Below, in pieces: positions 24,133-32,199 of a stretch of DNA of 44,739 nucleotides; position 1 is the first letter of the stretch; each line of letters opens with the position of its first letter. Made by a program: the position numbers and the translations under genes. The stretch comes from a virus. Below the pieces are notes generated by a model that saw only the letters and a list, made by a program, of their open reading frames with translations, ran no database searches and was not told the origin of the DNA. The DNA is taken from positions 1 through 44,739 of IMG/VR virus record IMGVR_UViG_3300009085_000008; one strand, written 5' to 3'.

Positions 24133-25518
24133 CTAGGCCAGCGTGTCAGGAGACCACGTGGCGAACACAAGCGAGCTCGTGTTCTCGTAGAAGTCACCAG
24201 CCGTCAGGCCGGTCATGCCGTCTTGGTCGTAGACGTCATTGCGAACCACGCTCTGAATCGTCTGGATACCAATTCCGGCAATCGCGCCGTAGTCGTCCGT
24301 CTGTTCGACGAAGGACACGCTCGGGTGCTTCTTGCCACCGGAAACCGGGACGCCAACGCCAACGGAAAGAGCGGACTGTCCAATGAGGAAGCCGACCTTC
24401 ACGTTTTGGGTGCAACGCCGTTCAATCATGTTGCCAACCCGGTAGCCAGCCGCATACTCAGTCGTTGTCGGCTGAGGCCAATACCACACGCTATTCGACG
24501 GGGGGTCCTGATAGACCGCCTCGTTATAGGTGGGCGTGACCGCGTGAGGCATGTTTTGGTCAACGTAGATGATAGCGCCAGCCACTTCCGCGACCGCGCC
24601 AGTCGCCAACGGGTGATTCGAGAGCTCGTTGGGAAGCCGACGATAGAGCTCTTTGAAGTCGCTGTCGTTCTGGAGCTGATACCACTGTGCATCGCTCAAC
24701 CAGATTGCGAACCGCTTGAAGCCTGCCTTAATCGCAATCGGCTGAATGCGGTTACGCTGGGCTTCGAGGACCAACGCGCCGATACGCTTCACCGTGACGC
24801 CGTAAGCCGTCTCGGCGGCGGAAGAGCTCGAGCCACCAGCCGCATATACGGCATCCAAGGCATCCATAACGCTGTCCTCGTAAGAGGTCGCGCCAGTCGT
24901 GCCCGGGCGTCCGTTTGCGTAGGTGACTTTGCTTCCACCGAGAATGTAGAAGTTGGGGTGCGAAACAATCGTCATTCCGCGTCCACCAGCCGCTCCGGCA
25001 GAAATGAGGTCAATCGACGCTCCGCCGGTCAGGGCGACAATGAAGTTGCCCGGGTGGAAGTCGTTGAACCATTCGGTCAGGTAGTCCGACGCATCCATCA
25101 TCAGGTTCTCGAGGTATGGAAGCGTGATTTGAGCGGACATGAGCGACGGCTTCATGTATGCCTTTCGGAGAAGGTTAATCTTCACCGTCCGGTATGCAAT
25201 CTTGCCATTCTCTTCAGAGCCCTTCAGGGCCTTGTCGCCAAACACCGGTTGGCCGGTCAGGCGGAGACGAACAGGAATATCCAAAGTCGTCTTGCCTTCG
25301 GTGATGAAGTTTTTGAAGACTTCAATCGGCGCACCGGTGAATTTGACCTGTCCAACTGAACCCGGCACAACGACATCAGCCGCGTCCTTCGTTGCTTTGA
25401 TGAACTCAGGCGCGACCCAGAGGCCGAAGATGTTCTTCTTCCACTGTTGTCGGTAGAGCTTTTCCGCCAAGATGTTCGGGTTGGCGCGACCCGTGAGTGA
25501 GAAAATCGTGTAAGCCAT
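24133..25518 (-). CDS. Major capsid protein
   Basis: 461 residues. The opening (MAYTIFSLTGRANPNILAEK, then LYRQQWKKNIFGLWVAPEFI), the phrase VNLLRKAY-like segment INLLRKAYMKPSLMSAQITL and the LTGGAS/ISAGAAGG Gly-rich loops resemble the DUF4043/N4-gp56 group of HK97-fold capsid proteins found in epsilon15-like and N4-like podoviruses. It would form the icosahedral shell around the scaffold. Location directly after the scaffold gene and before the decoration candidate is standard. The ribosome site GGAGAG precedes the ATG. I am confident of the role and less so of the precise family. Confidence 0.88.
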   Translation of the reverse strand: MAYTIFSLTGRANPNILAEKLYRQQWKKNIFGLWVAPEFIKATKDAADVVVPGSVGQVKFTGAPIEVFKNFITEGKTTLDIPVRLRLTGQPVFGDKALKGSEENGKIAYRTVKINLLRKAYMKPSLMSAQITLPYLENLMMDASDYLTEWFNDFHPGNFIVALTGGASIDLISAGAAGGRGMTIVSHPNFYILGGSKVTYANGRPGTTGATSYEDSVMDALDAVYAAGGSSSSAAETAYGVTVKRIGALVLEAQRNRIQPIAIKAGFKRFAIWLSDAQWYQLQNDSDFKELYRRLPNELSNHPLATGAVAEVAGAIIYVDQNMPHAVTPTYNEAVYQDPPSNSVWYWPQPTTTEYAAGYRVGNMIERRCTQNVKVGFLIGQSALSVGVGVPVSGGKKHPSVSFVEQTDDYGAIAGIGIQTIQSVVRNDVYDQDGMTGLTAGDFYENTSSLVFATWSPDTLA

Positions 25519-25532
25519 TCAGGCTCTCCTTA

Positions 25533-26753
25533 CTACTTGTCTAGGCCGTAGCGGGCCAGCTCTTCGTCAGTCATCTTCGAAATGGCGTCCGGGTCATTCT
25601 CGTCAATCTTGCCCCTCTTCAGGGCCGTTGCGGCGGGAATCTTTGCGCTGGACACACTCTTGGGAGTCTTCCGTTGAAGCTCGGCTACGTCCTTCATCGC
25701 TTGCTCGCGCCCCTGCGCGAGAGAATTTTGGCGAACGTCAGCAATCTTCTTGGGGAGAACCTCGGCGGCGAACTCCCGGAGGAGTGCGCCCTTTCGGACA
25801 AACCTTACGCCATAGCGCTCCACGAAGTTGTCCCCATCCTGAAGGACGCGCTCTTTGACAGCCGCTATCTCTTCGTCGGACAGGGGAATCGCGTTGCTCT
25901 CGGCAAGGCCCTTGATTGCTTGAACGTCGGCGTTGATTGAAGCCTCGTTCTGCGAAGTCACGCTCTTCTGAGCGGAAATGTGCTCCTTGGCTATCTTCAG
26001 GTTGCCCTGAAGACCTTCCTCGAAGGCACGTTTGAATTCGATAGCGAGGAACGGTTGTGTGTCAACCAGCGCCTCGAATTCCTTCGCATCCTTTGGCATC
26101 TCCAACCCCCGGTCCCGAAACATCTTCGAGAGGGGTGAAATATGGAGTTGCTGTAGAGTGTAGGAAGAAACCTCTCCGAGCATCTTCGCCTCTTCCTCGG
26201 TTGTCAAGGGGGTGTCCGTGATAACGGGCTCCTTGGCCGGGGGTGCAGAAGCGGCGGCTCGTCTCCCTAACTCTGTCTCCAGCGTCTTGTAGACCTCTTC
26301 GACCTTCCCGTGTTTTCCGGTTTCACGGGCGACGTCGATAAGGGCTTTAATAGCCGGGTCGTCAGTCTTCCCCAGTTTTCCGGCGAGCTGTTCAACGCCT
26401 TTGGCCAGCTCGTCGAAAGAGGAATACTTGCCAGCAAGCTTGGTCGGGGTCGGTTCATTGGGCGCTGGTGTCCCTTTGGCCTTAGAGGTGTCTTCGCCTT
26501 CCGTGTCCTTTGCGGGGGTAGGCTCGGGCTCATTCCCTTCCGGTGGTGCGTTCAAATGCTCGTTGAGCTTCGCGAAGTCCTCTTCGCTCAGGCTCGCCAC
26601 AGCCTCGGCATCGTTCGCATCGAACTTTGCCGGGTCGAATGGTTGTGGCTCAATAGGTTCCGGCGGCTGGGGTTCAACCGCCGGGGGAGCCGGTGATGGA
26701 TTATCATTCACAGGCTGGATGACTTCTGTTGCGTCCGCTTTTGGTTCAGGCAT
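25533..26753 (-). CDS. Scaffolding protein candidate, 406 residues
   Basis: An acidic, Pro/Glu-rich N-terminus (about 1-110; PEPIEPQPFDPAKFD, LSEEDFAKLNEHLNA) is followed by helical regions and a charged, coiled-coil-like C-terminus ending in ISKMTDEELARYGLDK. This composition, length and position between portal and major capsid genes are typical of phage scaffolding proteins, which shape the procapsid and then leave. The start at 26753 has AAAGGGAAAACGGG upstream. The 15-codon extension before it has no ribosome site. Confidence 0.8.
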   Translation of the reverse strand: MPEPKADATEVIQPVNDNPSPAPPAVEPQPPEPIEPQPFDPAKFDANDAEAVASLSEEDFAKLNEHLNAPPEGNEPEPTPAKDTEGEDTSKAKGTPAPNEPTPTKLAGKYSSFDELAKGVEQLAGKLGKTDDPAIKALIDVARETGKHGKVEEVYKTLETELGRRAAASAPPAKEPVITDTPLTTEEEAKMLGEVSSYTLQQLHISPLSKMFRDRGLEMPKDAKEFEALVDTQPFLAIEFKRAFEEGLQGNLKIAKEHISAQKSVTSQNEASINADVQAIKGLAESNAIPLSDEEIAAVKERVLQDGDNFVERYGVRFVRKGALLREFAAEVLPKKIADVRQNSLAQGREQAMKDVAELQRKTPKSVSSAKIPAATALKRGKIDENDPDAISKMTDEELARYGLDK

Positions 26754-26778
26754 TCCCGTTTTCCCTTTCCGGTAAAAG

Positions 26779-26934
26779 TTACCGCTTGATTCCTGCAATC
26801 ACTTCGTCGTCTGTCATCGGCGGAAGGGCCGGCGTCTCTTCCGTGGGAGACACCGGCTCGTCCTGCTCGACATCTTTGGAGAGCTCCATCTGAAGCTCGT
26901 CCACCAGCTGTTTGATTCTCTCGAGGTTAGGCAT
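26779..26934 (-). CDS. Small acidic protein, 51 residues
   Basis: MPNLERIKQLVDELQMELSK and a Pro-rich acidic tail ending MTDDEVIAGIKR. It is an amphipathic helix plus disordered tail, with no family recognised. Start at 26934 overlaps the end of the 115-residue gene by 8 bases, and an in-frame extension upstream is antisense-like. The C-terminal TDDEVIAGIKR resembles the ending of the scaffold gene that follows, so it may be a small scaffold partner, but this is speculation. Confidence 0.6.
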   Translation of the reverse strand: MPNLERIKQLVDELQMELSKDVEQDEPVSPTEETPALPPMTDDEVIAGIKR

Positions 26935-27274
26935 ACGACACCCCCGCGATTCGAACCGTGACACCAGTGCAGGTGTTCAGCGTCAGCGCCGACGTAGCAA
27001 TCCGCACGTAGCGAACGGGCTTATCGACCGCCCACTTGATTGTGCTGGTCGCATCGGTCTGCGCGAGAGCGTGAAGCTGGAACCAGTTGGTCCCATCCAG
27101 TGAGCCCTGAAACTGCGCGGTCCATGTGGTCGGCGTCGCGGTCGAGAAGATATGCTGAGTCATCAGTGTGCTCGGCACTTTGCTTCGCCCGCTCAAAAGG
27201 TCTACCGTCGGGGAGTTGGCGGCGCCGTTCACCGAAAAGGTGTGGGCTTGGAATTCGTCGTATTGTCCTGCCAT
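26927..27274 (-). CDS. Small beta-sandwich structural protein, 115 residues
   Basis: Sequence such as FSTATPTTWTAQFQGSLDGT, NWFQLHALA and KPVRYVRIATSAL shows the pattern W-x-x-x-x-G-S-x-D-G-x-x-W followed by K-x-V-R-Y-V-R-I. Small beta-sandwich domains on phage heads and tails share this pattern, with F5/8-like topology. The neighbouring 127-residue gene has a related layout (TDDGYNFTSIG, KPVKQIRYRVRFL), suggesting that the two are distant relatives. Position in the head gene block suggests a decoration, head-fibre or portal-vertex protein. Function not proven. Confidence 0.65.
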   Translation of the reverse strand: MAGQYDEFQAHTFSVNGAANSPTVDLLSGRSKVPSTLMTQHIFSTATPTTWTAQFQGSLDGTNWFQLHALAQTDATSTIKWAVDKPVRYVRIATSALTLNTCTGVTVRIAGVSYA

Positions 27275-27305
27275 TTAGGTTCTTTCGTCAGGGTTAGAAC
27301 TCTTC

Positions 27306-27689
27306 TTACGACACATTGACCGGGTAGAAGCCGGAGAACTTCAACGTCAGCGTCGCATCAGCCTCTCTTAGGAAGCGAACGCGATAGCGAATCTGCTTCA
27401 CGGGCTTCTCTAAAACGAAGAAACGCGCTGAGTTGGCGGGCAAGTTGTCTCCGGCGAAGTCCAGCATTCCAATCGAGGTGAAGTTGTAGCCGTCGTCCGT
27501 GTAGTCAAGGATGACTTCGGCGGCATCGTCACCACCGTTGAAGTTGGTATACGCAATCTCGATACGGGTCTTCGAGGGACGAACTTGGTTTAAATCGGCG
27601 TCGGGACGCTCGAGCGTGGCGAAAGCCGTTGACTGAACCCAGCCGTTCTCGGCAATACTTGGGGTGTAGACATTTTCTTTGAAATACAT
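27306..27689 (-). CDS. Small beta-sandwich structural protein, 127 residues
   Basis: Begins MYFKENVYTPSIAENGWVQS and contains TRIEIAYTNFNGGDDAAEVI, LDYTDDGYNFTSIGMLDF and KPVKQIRYRVRFLREADATL. This is a jelly-roll-like sequence similar in layout to the next gene. The start at 27689 has GAAGGAGTAGCTCA upstream. The longer frame to 27755 would start upstream of the predicted transcription start of promoter P5. It is the first gene of the capsid unit, so it is probably made in quantity. It could be a decoration or vertex protein. Confidence 0.65.
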   Translation of the reverse strand: MYFKENVYTPSIAENGWVQSTAFATLERPDADLNQVRPSKTRIEIAYTNFNGGDDAAEVILDYTDDGYNFTSIGMLDFAGDNLPANSARFFVLEKPVKQIRYRVRFLREADATLTLKFSGFYPVNVS

Positions 27690-27731
27690 TGAGCTACTCC
27701 TTCTCGTTTGTTCTCCGCCTTGATTGTCTAG

Positions 27732-27760
27732 AATATACGAAACCACGCATGACAAAGCAA
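27732..27760 (-). promoter_or_regulatory. Promoter P5, capsid unit
   Basis: Minus strand TTGCTT (27755-27760), 17-bp spacer, TATATT (27732-27737), in the gap after the portal stop. Its -35 flank (CGACTTGCTTTGT) matches that of promoter P4 at 14551, so the two late promoters are close relatives. Confidence 0.85.
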
Positions 27761-27780
27761 GTCGATTTTACCGGTCATTC

Positions 27781-29772
27781 TTACTGGACCTGTGAGCTCT
27801 GCATGGCGCCGGCCAGCTGGGTCGCGGCGCCAATCTTCTTCGTGGCCATATCGAGCTCCCCGGAGGCCTCCTTGCTCTGGGCCTCTCGAGCCTGAGCATC
27901 AGCCGCGATACCCATGACGGCACCGGCGAACTGGGCCATTTCCTCGCTGATAGGCGAATCCCACAGGCGGAAGAGTGAATCCCACTTCACGAGCTCGGGC
28001 GGCAGGAGCTTTGCGAACTCCATAGCCTCTGCGAACTTCACCTGCTTGGCTGATTCGCCCAAGCTGTTGGTATCGACAACGAAGTCGTATTCCCCTTGGG
28101 AGACGTCGTTCTGGACACCCTGAAGGGTCTGCATGTTGACCGCAATCCACTCGGGCGTTCCGTTGGAGAGAATGCGAATCTTCCGGGGCATGTCCATATA
28201 GACCTGAAGCCCGCGGTCAACGAACTTGAAAATCTCCTGCATCGCGAGGTGGACGTTCCCAAAGAACATGCTCAGGGCCGTCATGGATTGCTGGACGCGC
28301 CGGGCGAACAGAACCCCGCTCTCGTTGGCGTTCTCCTGCAACCCCAAGGTATTCGGGGTGATTCCAGACAGGGTCTCGGAGAGCTCTTTGTCCTCGTCAC
28401 TGAAGACCTTCAGGGAGCTCGCCTCGGCAAGCGGGTGTTGCGGTTCAGGCTTGAGGCCCATAACCGGCTTGAAGAACTTGATAAGGCCGCGCTCGCCGCT
28501 CTTCCACGCATTCATATCCTCGGCGTTGATTGACTGCGTCGGGGCGACGTAGCTCGGGTTGACCGCGTTCATCAGCCACTCGAGGAACGTCATCCGGCGC
28601 TGGTTGTAGCTGTCCTGCGGCTCAATGAGGACCTCGATAAGGCTCTGCATTCTGAGCGGGTCCGGGTGGAACGGGTAGCAGAAGATAGGCTTCAGCGCGA
28701 AGCCGCGCCCCTGAATCTGATAGGGGGCCTCACTCAGCGGTTCATCCGGGAACAGGGTTGGGGCGACGGTCGTCTTCCATATCTCGGAGCGCTGGAAGCG
28801 GTGAATCATCCATGCGCCCATGCCCGAGAGCGTGAGCTCTTGAAGCTTCGCCTGCTCGCGAATCTTCCTCTCGTCCGGGCCTTCCCCGGGAACATCCTCG
28901 ACCTCGACCTGTTGCCGGGTCATCGGGTTGTAGAACACCGTGACATCCTTCACCCGGCGGTCGTGCCACTCGATAACGCGATAGCGACCGGCGCGGGCAT
29001 CCGTGTAGTCGTTCAGCATGGAGCCCGTGTATTCAGTGCTATTGGGGTCAGCCCCGGAGGTGACACCGAACGCATCCTTGAAGTTGGCCCACATACGCTC
29101 ATACCAAGAGACCGGGGAGGCGCCTTCGTTGTAGAGGCCCGTAATCATCCGGTCCCGCATCTTGATTTTTGCAATCTGCTCCGGGCTCAGCTCGGCGCTG
29201 TAGACGCCGATAACCTCGTCGGCGGTATACATCCCCGAGTAGGACACCCAGCCCCAGTCGCTCTGGTCCTGCTTCTTCGAGCGGTAGTCCCAGTAGACAA
29301 AGCGAGGGTCGATATGCTCCGTCACCCACTTGCCCTGAGGGTCATCCCCGGTCGTGTAGTAGTTGTTCACCCAGCCAACCTTGCCGATAGCTGAGTCGAT
29401 AGCCGCCTTGGCAATCTCCTGCATACCGTTGCAGTTTGGCATGGCCCAGTCAGAGACGAGCCGCGTGTGCATGTCCGCGAGCTGTTGGTCCTCTTCTCCA
29501 ACGCCAATGGCCCGGAGGTATGACTTGTTCTGCTCGAGGAGCCCGCCTATCGCCACAACCTTGTTCTGCATGAGGTTGAAGATGAGAGCGGGCCGGCCTG
29601 CGTCGTTAAGCTTCTTGCGGACCTCGTCGTCCAGCTGGTCGCCAACGACATAATTGAAGGCCTTCTCGCGCTCAGCGTCGAACGTGCGAAACGCTCTCCG
29701 GGCATCGGTCCAAGCGGCCTGAATCTTATCGACGGCGCCCTTGGCGTCGCGGGTTACTGGTGTCACTTCCAT
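27781..29772 (-). CDS. Portal protein, P22-type
   Basis: 663 residues, the usual size for P22-type portals, which form the dodecameric DNA gate at one vertex. Motifs: FNYVVGDQLDDEVRKKLNDA near 40, RPALIFNLMQNKVVAIGGLL, EIAKAAIDSAIGKVGWVNNY, HIDPRFVYWDYRSKKQDQSD and, towards the middle, FCYPFHPDPLRMQSLIEVLI. The C-terminal third is helical with a Gln-rich end, as in the portal barrel. It is preceded by AGAGGAACCCCA. A 16-base perfect palindrome lies 12 bases upstream of the start. It follows the terminase genes and a 76-residue unknown. This supports a short-tailed, headful-packaging phage. Confidence 0.93.
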   Translation of the reverse strand: MEVTPVTRDAKGAVDKIQAAWTDARRAFRTFDAEREKAFNYVVGDQLDDEVRKKLNDAGRPALIFNLMQNKVVAIGGLLEQNKSYLRAIGVGEEDQQLADMHTRLVSDWAMPNCNGMQEIAKAAIDSAIGKVGWVNNYYTTGDDPQGKWVTEHIDPRFVYWDYRSKKQDQSDWGWVSYSGMYTADEVIGVYSAELSPEQIAKIKMRDRMITGLYNEGASPVSWYERMWANFKDAFGVTSGADPNSTEYTGSMLNDYTDARAGRYRVIEWHDRRVKDVTVFYNPMTRQQVEVEDVPGEGPDERKIREQAKLQELTLSGMGAWMIHRFQRSEIWKTTVAPTLFPDEPLSEAPYQIQGRGFALKPIFCYPFHPDPLRMQSLIEVLIEPQDSYNQRRMTFLEWLMNAVNPSYVAPTQSINAEDMNAWKSGERGLIKFFKPVMGLKPEPQHPLAEASSLKVFSDEDKELSETLSGITPNTLGLQENANESGVLFARRVQQSMTALSMFFGNVHLAMQEIFKFVDRGLQVYMDMPRKIRILSNGTPEWIAVNMQTLQGVQNDVSQGEYDFVVDTNSLGESAKQVKFAEAMEFAKLLPPELVKWDSLFRLWDSPISEEMAQFAGAVMGIAADAQAREAQSKEASGELDMATKKIGAATQLAGAMQSSQVQ

Positions 29773-29783
29773 TGGGGTTCCTC

Positions 29784-29799
29784 TTAACCTATAGGTTAA
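29784..29799. promoter_or_regulatory. Perfect 16-bp palindrome upstream of the portal gene
   Basis: TTAACCTATAGGTTAA is its own reverse complement and lies 12 bases before the portal ATG, in an AT-rich 56-base gap. Three AGTTA units (…GAAGTTAGAAGTTAAG…) lie just upstream on the minus strand. It could be an operator or a translational hairpin over the ribosome site. Confidence 0.7.
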
Positions 29800-29828
29800 C
29801 TTTGGTTATGCAATCTTAACTTCTAACT

Positions 29829-30059
29829 TCAATTCAGCATGAGGTCGTCATAGTCCTCGTCGTTGCTGATAAGCTTCCAGTTGAGCCGTATCCACTTCCC
29901 ACCCACCCGGTAGGCGTAGGTCATCGGCTCGATAACGACCCAGTTTCTCGGGACCTCGAGCTCTGTGTAGAACCTCCCCTGAACCGCCCGGGACAACATC
30001 TCCTGCCATCCCTCGTCCGTGATGGGGACAATGATTCCAAAGTCAACGCGCTCCGACAT
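29829..30059 (-). CDS. Hypothetical protein, 76 residues, between terminase and portal
   Basis: Begins MSERVDFGIIVPITDEGWQE, then FYTELEVPRNWVVIEPMTYA and an acidic end EDYDDLMLN. It reads as a compact beta-alpha protein of unknown family. I start it at the ATG at 30059, which overlaps the large terminase end by 17 bases. A longer frame reading further into terminase has no merit. Conserved small genes between terL and portal are common in podoviruses but no role can be assigned. Confidence 0.65.
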   Translation of the reverse strand: MSERVDFGIIVPITDEGWQEMLSRAVQGRFYTELEVPRNWVVIEPMTYAYRVGGKWIRLNWKLISNDEDYDDLMLN

Positions 30060-31527
30060 AATAGCCCCCGGCGTCCTGAGGCTTGCGCTTGAAGAGCTGA
30101 TACTCCCAACCGCGGTCCTTGGAGGCTGGGACCTCTGCCGCAAAGGCGGCCATCACTGCATACCGTTGCTCGTCGAGCGCGTGGTCATTCACATTCGAAT
30201 CGTTCCCGCGCCCGGCGAGGTCCTCTGGGGCCTTCTCGTCGGGTATCGCGGCTGTCATCTCGTCCAATAGCGGCTCGTTCAGGCCCTTGAAGACGAAGTA
30301 TCGCCCGGGCATGAGGTTGCGCCACATCCACCAGCCCTGTATCCGGTCGTTGAACCCGGGCATGGCGAAGATGTCGTAGGCCTCGAAGACGTCGGCAAAG
30401 CTCTTCTCAGTGGCCCGGACGGCGAACTTGTCGCGCTTCGCGAACCCCGAGGGGTCCATGACGACCATCTCGGGCCATCGCCCTCGGGTCCATCTCAATT
30501 CCTTTATGAACCTGCGAACGCCCTCAGCGTTCTGCTCCGGGTTCCTCATGCGCTCGTAGTAGGTCGCCACGCGATACAGGCGCCCCTTCTCGTCAACGGC
30601 GTTGATACCAGCCGAACAGGGGCTCGAGTAGCCCGGGTCAATGGAGAGAATCAGGCGCCACTCGGTCGGGATGAAGAAGGGCTCGACAATCTCCTTCCCT
30701 CGGTCGAACTCAGCGAAGAACTCGCCGCCGAACGCATCCCAGTCCCCATCTAGCAATGCCTTCGCCATCCGCGAACCGAGCTGTCTGATACGCGAGGCGT
30801 AGGCTGGGTCACTGTCCTGCAAGAGCTTGTTCTCCCTCAGGAACATTGGGATGAACACACGCGAGGTCGCCTGCTCGAAGAGCTTGTCCCCGGGCTTCAC
30901 CTGAATCCCCTGAGGGTTGGTCTCCGGGTTCTCGTCGGCAATGAAGAAGTGCGTCTTCTTCGGCTTGATACCGGAGACGAAGCGCTTCTTCACCCACCAG
31001 AGCCCCTGCCCCTCCGGGTTGGCCGTGGCTCGGACGCGAGGGGTCAAACCCTTGATTGTCGAGCGCATTCGGCTGAAGATATATAGATACTGGGTAAGGG
31101 TGAAGTGCGTGAGCTCGTCAAAGCCGGCATACTGATACTCGAGCCCTTGGTGGTTCCACTTGTCAGCCTCGTTCTCGAGGTGACAGAAGAATATCTTGGC
31201 CCCCGAGGGGAAGGTGTAGCTCGCCCCGGGGTCCCCGAGTGAGCGCTGAACATAGACGCCACCGAGCGCCGGATAGAGCGTGTGGGCAATGTCGAGGAGC
31301 TTGGCGAGCTGAGGGGTCTCACGGCGGAAGAGAACACCGCGGTAGTCCCGGTGCTCAATAGCGGCGAATCCAATCAGGTCCTTGTATTGCAGGCCCAGCG
31401 CGTCGAGGACAAGAACGTAGCTCTTCCCTCCGCCGGCTGAACCACCACCTAGGACCTCAAACTCAGAGCGGCTCAGGAAGTCTACCTGTCCACCCTTCTG
31501 GGGTGCTATCTTTCTGGGCTCGTCTAT
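30043..31527 (-). CDS. terL: Terminase large subunit (probable AUA start)
   Basis: 494 residues, the packaging motor and nuclease. The ATPase domain shows a Walker A loop GGGSAGGGKS (27-36), Walker B YAGFDEL (133-139) and the coupling motif TANP (168-171). The RNase H-like nuclease shows SIDPGYSS (Asp297), VVMDPSG (Asp358) and NDHALDEQ (Asp448). The frame has no ATG, GTG or TTG until residue 154, well past Walker A and B, so the start must lie earlier. I place it at the ATA at 31525-31527, which overlaps the terS stop (gaATAG) and has AAAGGTGG about 7-9 bases upstream. A CTG at codon 18 or a sequencing change from ATG are the alternatives. Confidence 0.93.
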   Translation of the reverse strand: MDEPRKIAPQKGGQVDFLSRSEFEVLGGGSAGGGKSYVLVLDALGLQYKDLIGFAAIEHRDYRGVLFRRETPQLAKLLDIAHTLYPALGGVYVQRSLGDPGASYTFPSGAKIFFCHLENEADKWNHQGLEYQYAGFDELTHFTLTQYLYIFSRMRSTIKGLTPRVRATANPEGQGLWWVKKRFVSGIKPKKTHFFIADENPETNPQGIQVKPGDKLFEQATSRVFIPMFLRENKLLQDSDPAYASRIRQLGSRMAKALLDGDWDAFGGEFFAEFDRGKEIVEPFFIPTEWRLILSIDPGYSSPCSAGINAVDEKGRLYRVATYYERMRNPEQNAEGVRRFIKELRWTRGRWPEMVVMDPSGFAKRDKFAVRATEKSFADVFEAYDIFAMPGFNDRIQGWWMWRNLMPGRYFVFKGLNEPLLDEMTAAIPDEKAPEDLAGRGNDSNVNDHALDEQRYAVMAAFAAEVPASKDRGWEYQLFKRKPQDAGGYYVGAR

Positions 31528-31883
31528 TCAGCCCCCACCTTTCGAAAGGCTGGGACAACGAACACTGGCGCCGCGAGCTTGTTTCCATTCTCGTCCTCAC
31601 CGCCATCCAGAGAGATTTGCTCCCGGACCTTCCCGAACTGATACTCGAGCAACAGCCGGCCAGCGGCCTCGCTCGGAGGGGCTTCGTAGATAGGGTTCCC
31701 GGGGCCATTCCCCTGCACCGTAACGCCAATAGCCCTGCGGAACATGGCTTCGACGACCTGCGTCAGACCGTCTTTGCCATCGCTCTTCAGGGCCTTGGAG
31801 ACCTGCTCGAGGACCGGTTGAATCGCCGGTCGCTTATTAGGGGTGCCCTTTTTTCGGCCCCCGGTTTTTGGACGCTTTTCCAT
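31524..31883 (-). CDS. terS: Terminase small subunit candidate
   Basis: 119 residues, basic N-terminus MEKRPKTGGRKKGTPNKRPA, the G-G-R-x-x-G-T-x-N-K opening common to many phage small terminases, then helices (LEQVSKALKSDGKDGLTQVV; AAGRLLLEYQFGKVREQISL). It would recognise the packaging site and hand DNA to TerL. The stop overlaps the proposed terL start. Its first 47 bases overlap the end of the upstream 120-residue gene, an unusually long overlap, but both starts look sound. No other terS candidate exists. Confidence 0.78.
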   Translation of the reverse strand: MEKRPKTGGRKKGTPNKRPAIQPVLEQVSKALKSDGKDGLTQVVEAMFRRAIGVTVQGNGPGNPIYEAPPSEAAGRLLLEYQFGKVREQISLDGGEDENGNKLAAPVFVVPAFRKVGAE

Positions 31884-32199
31884 TCATACGTCTACTTTTC
31901 TCTAATTTGGGAATTTTCTGCTTGGGTTTCTCAATTTTGGGAAACTTGAAGTCCCGGAACTCGATGGAGTGGAGGAGAGCCGCCATCCTGAAGAAGGTGG
32001 TCGCGAACTCAATCCCTGCCTCGTCCGGGTCGGGAACGTCTGGGCCGTATCCCCGCTTCTCTGCCTCAATGAGGAGTTTTGCGAACCTCGCGAGCCTCTT
32101 CTCGTCGTCGAAGGTCAGGCACATCTCCCAGAGGCCCCTTCTCGCCGGGAACGACAGCTTCATCTCTGCGGTTACTCCGAGGAACTGGGTGAAGGTCAT
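31837..32199 (-). CDS. Hypothetical protein, 120 residues
   Basis: Begins MTFTQFLGVTAEMKLSFPAR, is helical in the middle (DEKRLARFAKLLIEAEKRGY) and ends in a very basic tail (PKIEKPKQKIPKLEKSRRMN and on), which could bind nucleic acid. The family is not recognised. Its ATG overlaps the stop of the 180-residue gene (ATGA), and its tail overlaps terS by 47 bases, so the basic tail and the terS start are encoded by the same DNA. It belongs to the run of small genes leading into the terminase. Confidence 0.65.
   Translation of the reverse strand: MTFTQFLGVTAEMKLSFPARRGLWEMCLTFDDEKRLARFAKLLIEAEKRGYGPDVPDPDEAGIEFATTFFRMAALLHSIEFRDFKFPKIEKPKQKIPKLEKSRRMNGKASKNRGPKKGHP

Noticed and set aside
24055-25359. 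434-codon plus-strand frame over the major capsid gene
   Set aside because: It is antisense to a clearly recognised capsid gene, Arg/Ala/Val-rich as expected for a shadow frame, and has no ribosome site.
28666-29394. 242-codon plus-strand frame over the portal gene
   Set aside because: Shadow of the portal coding sequence, with no family-like motif and no ribosome site.
30043-31068. Large terminase starting at the first ATG (341 residues)
   Set aside because: That start would remove Walker A and Walker B, which are present in frame upstream without any stop.
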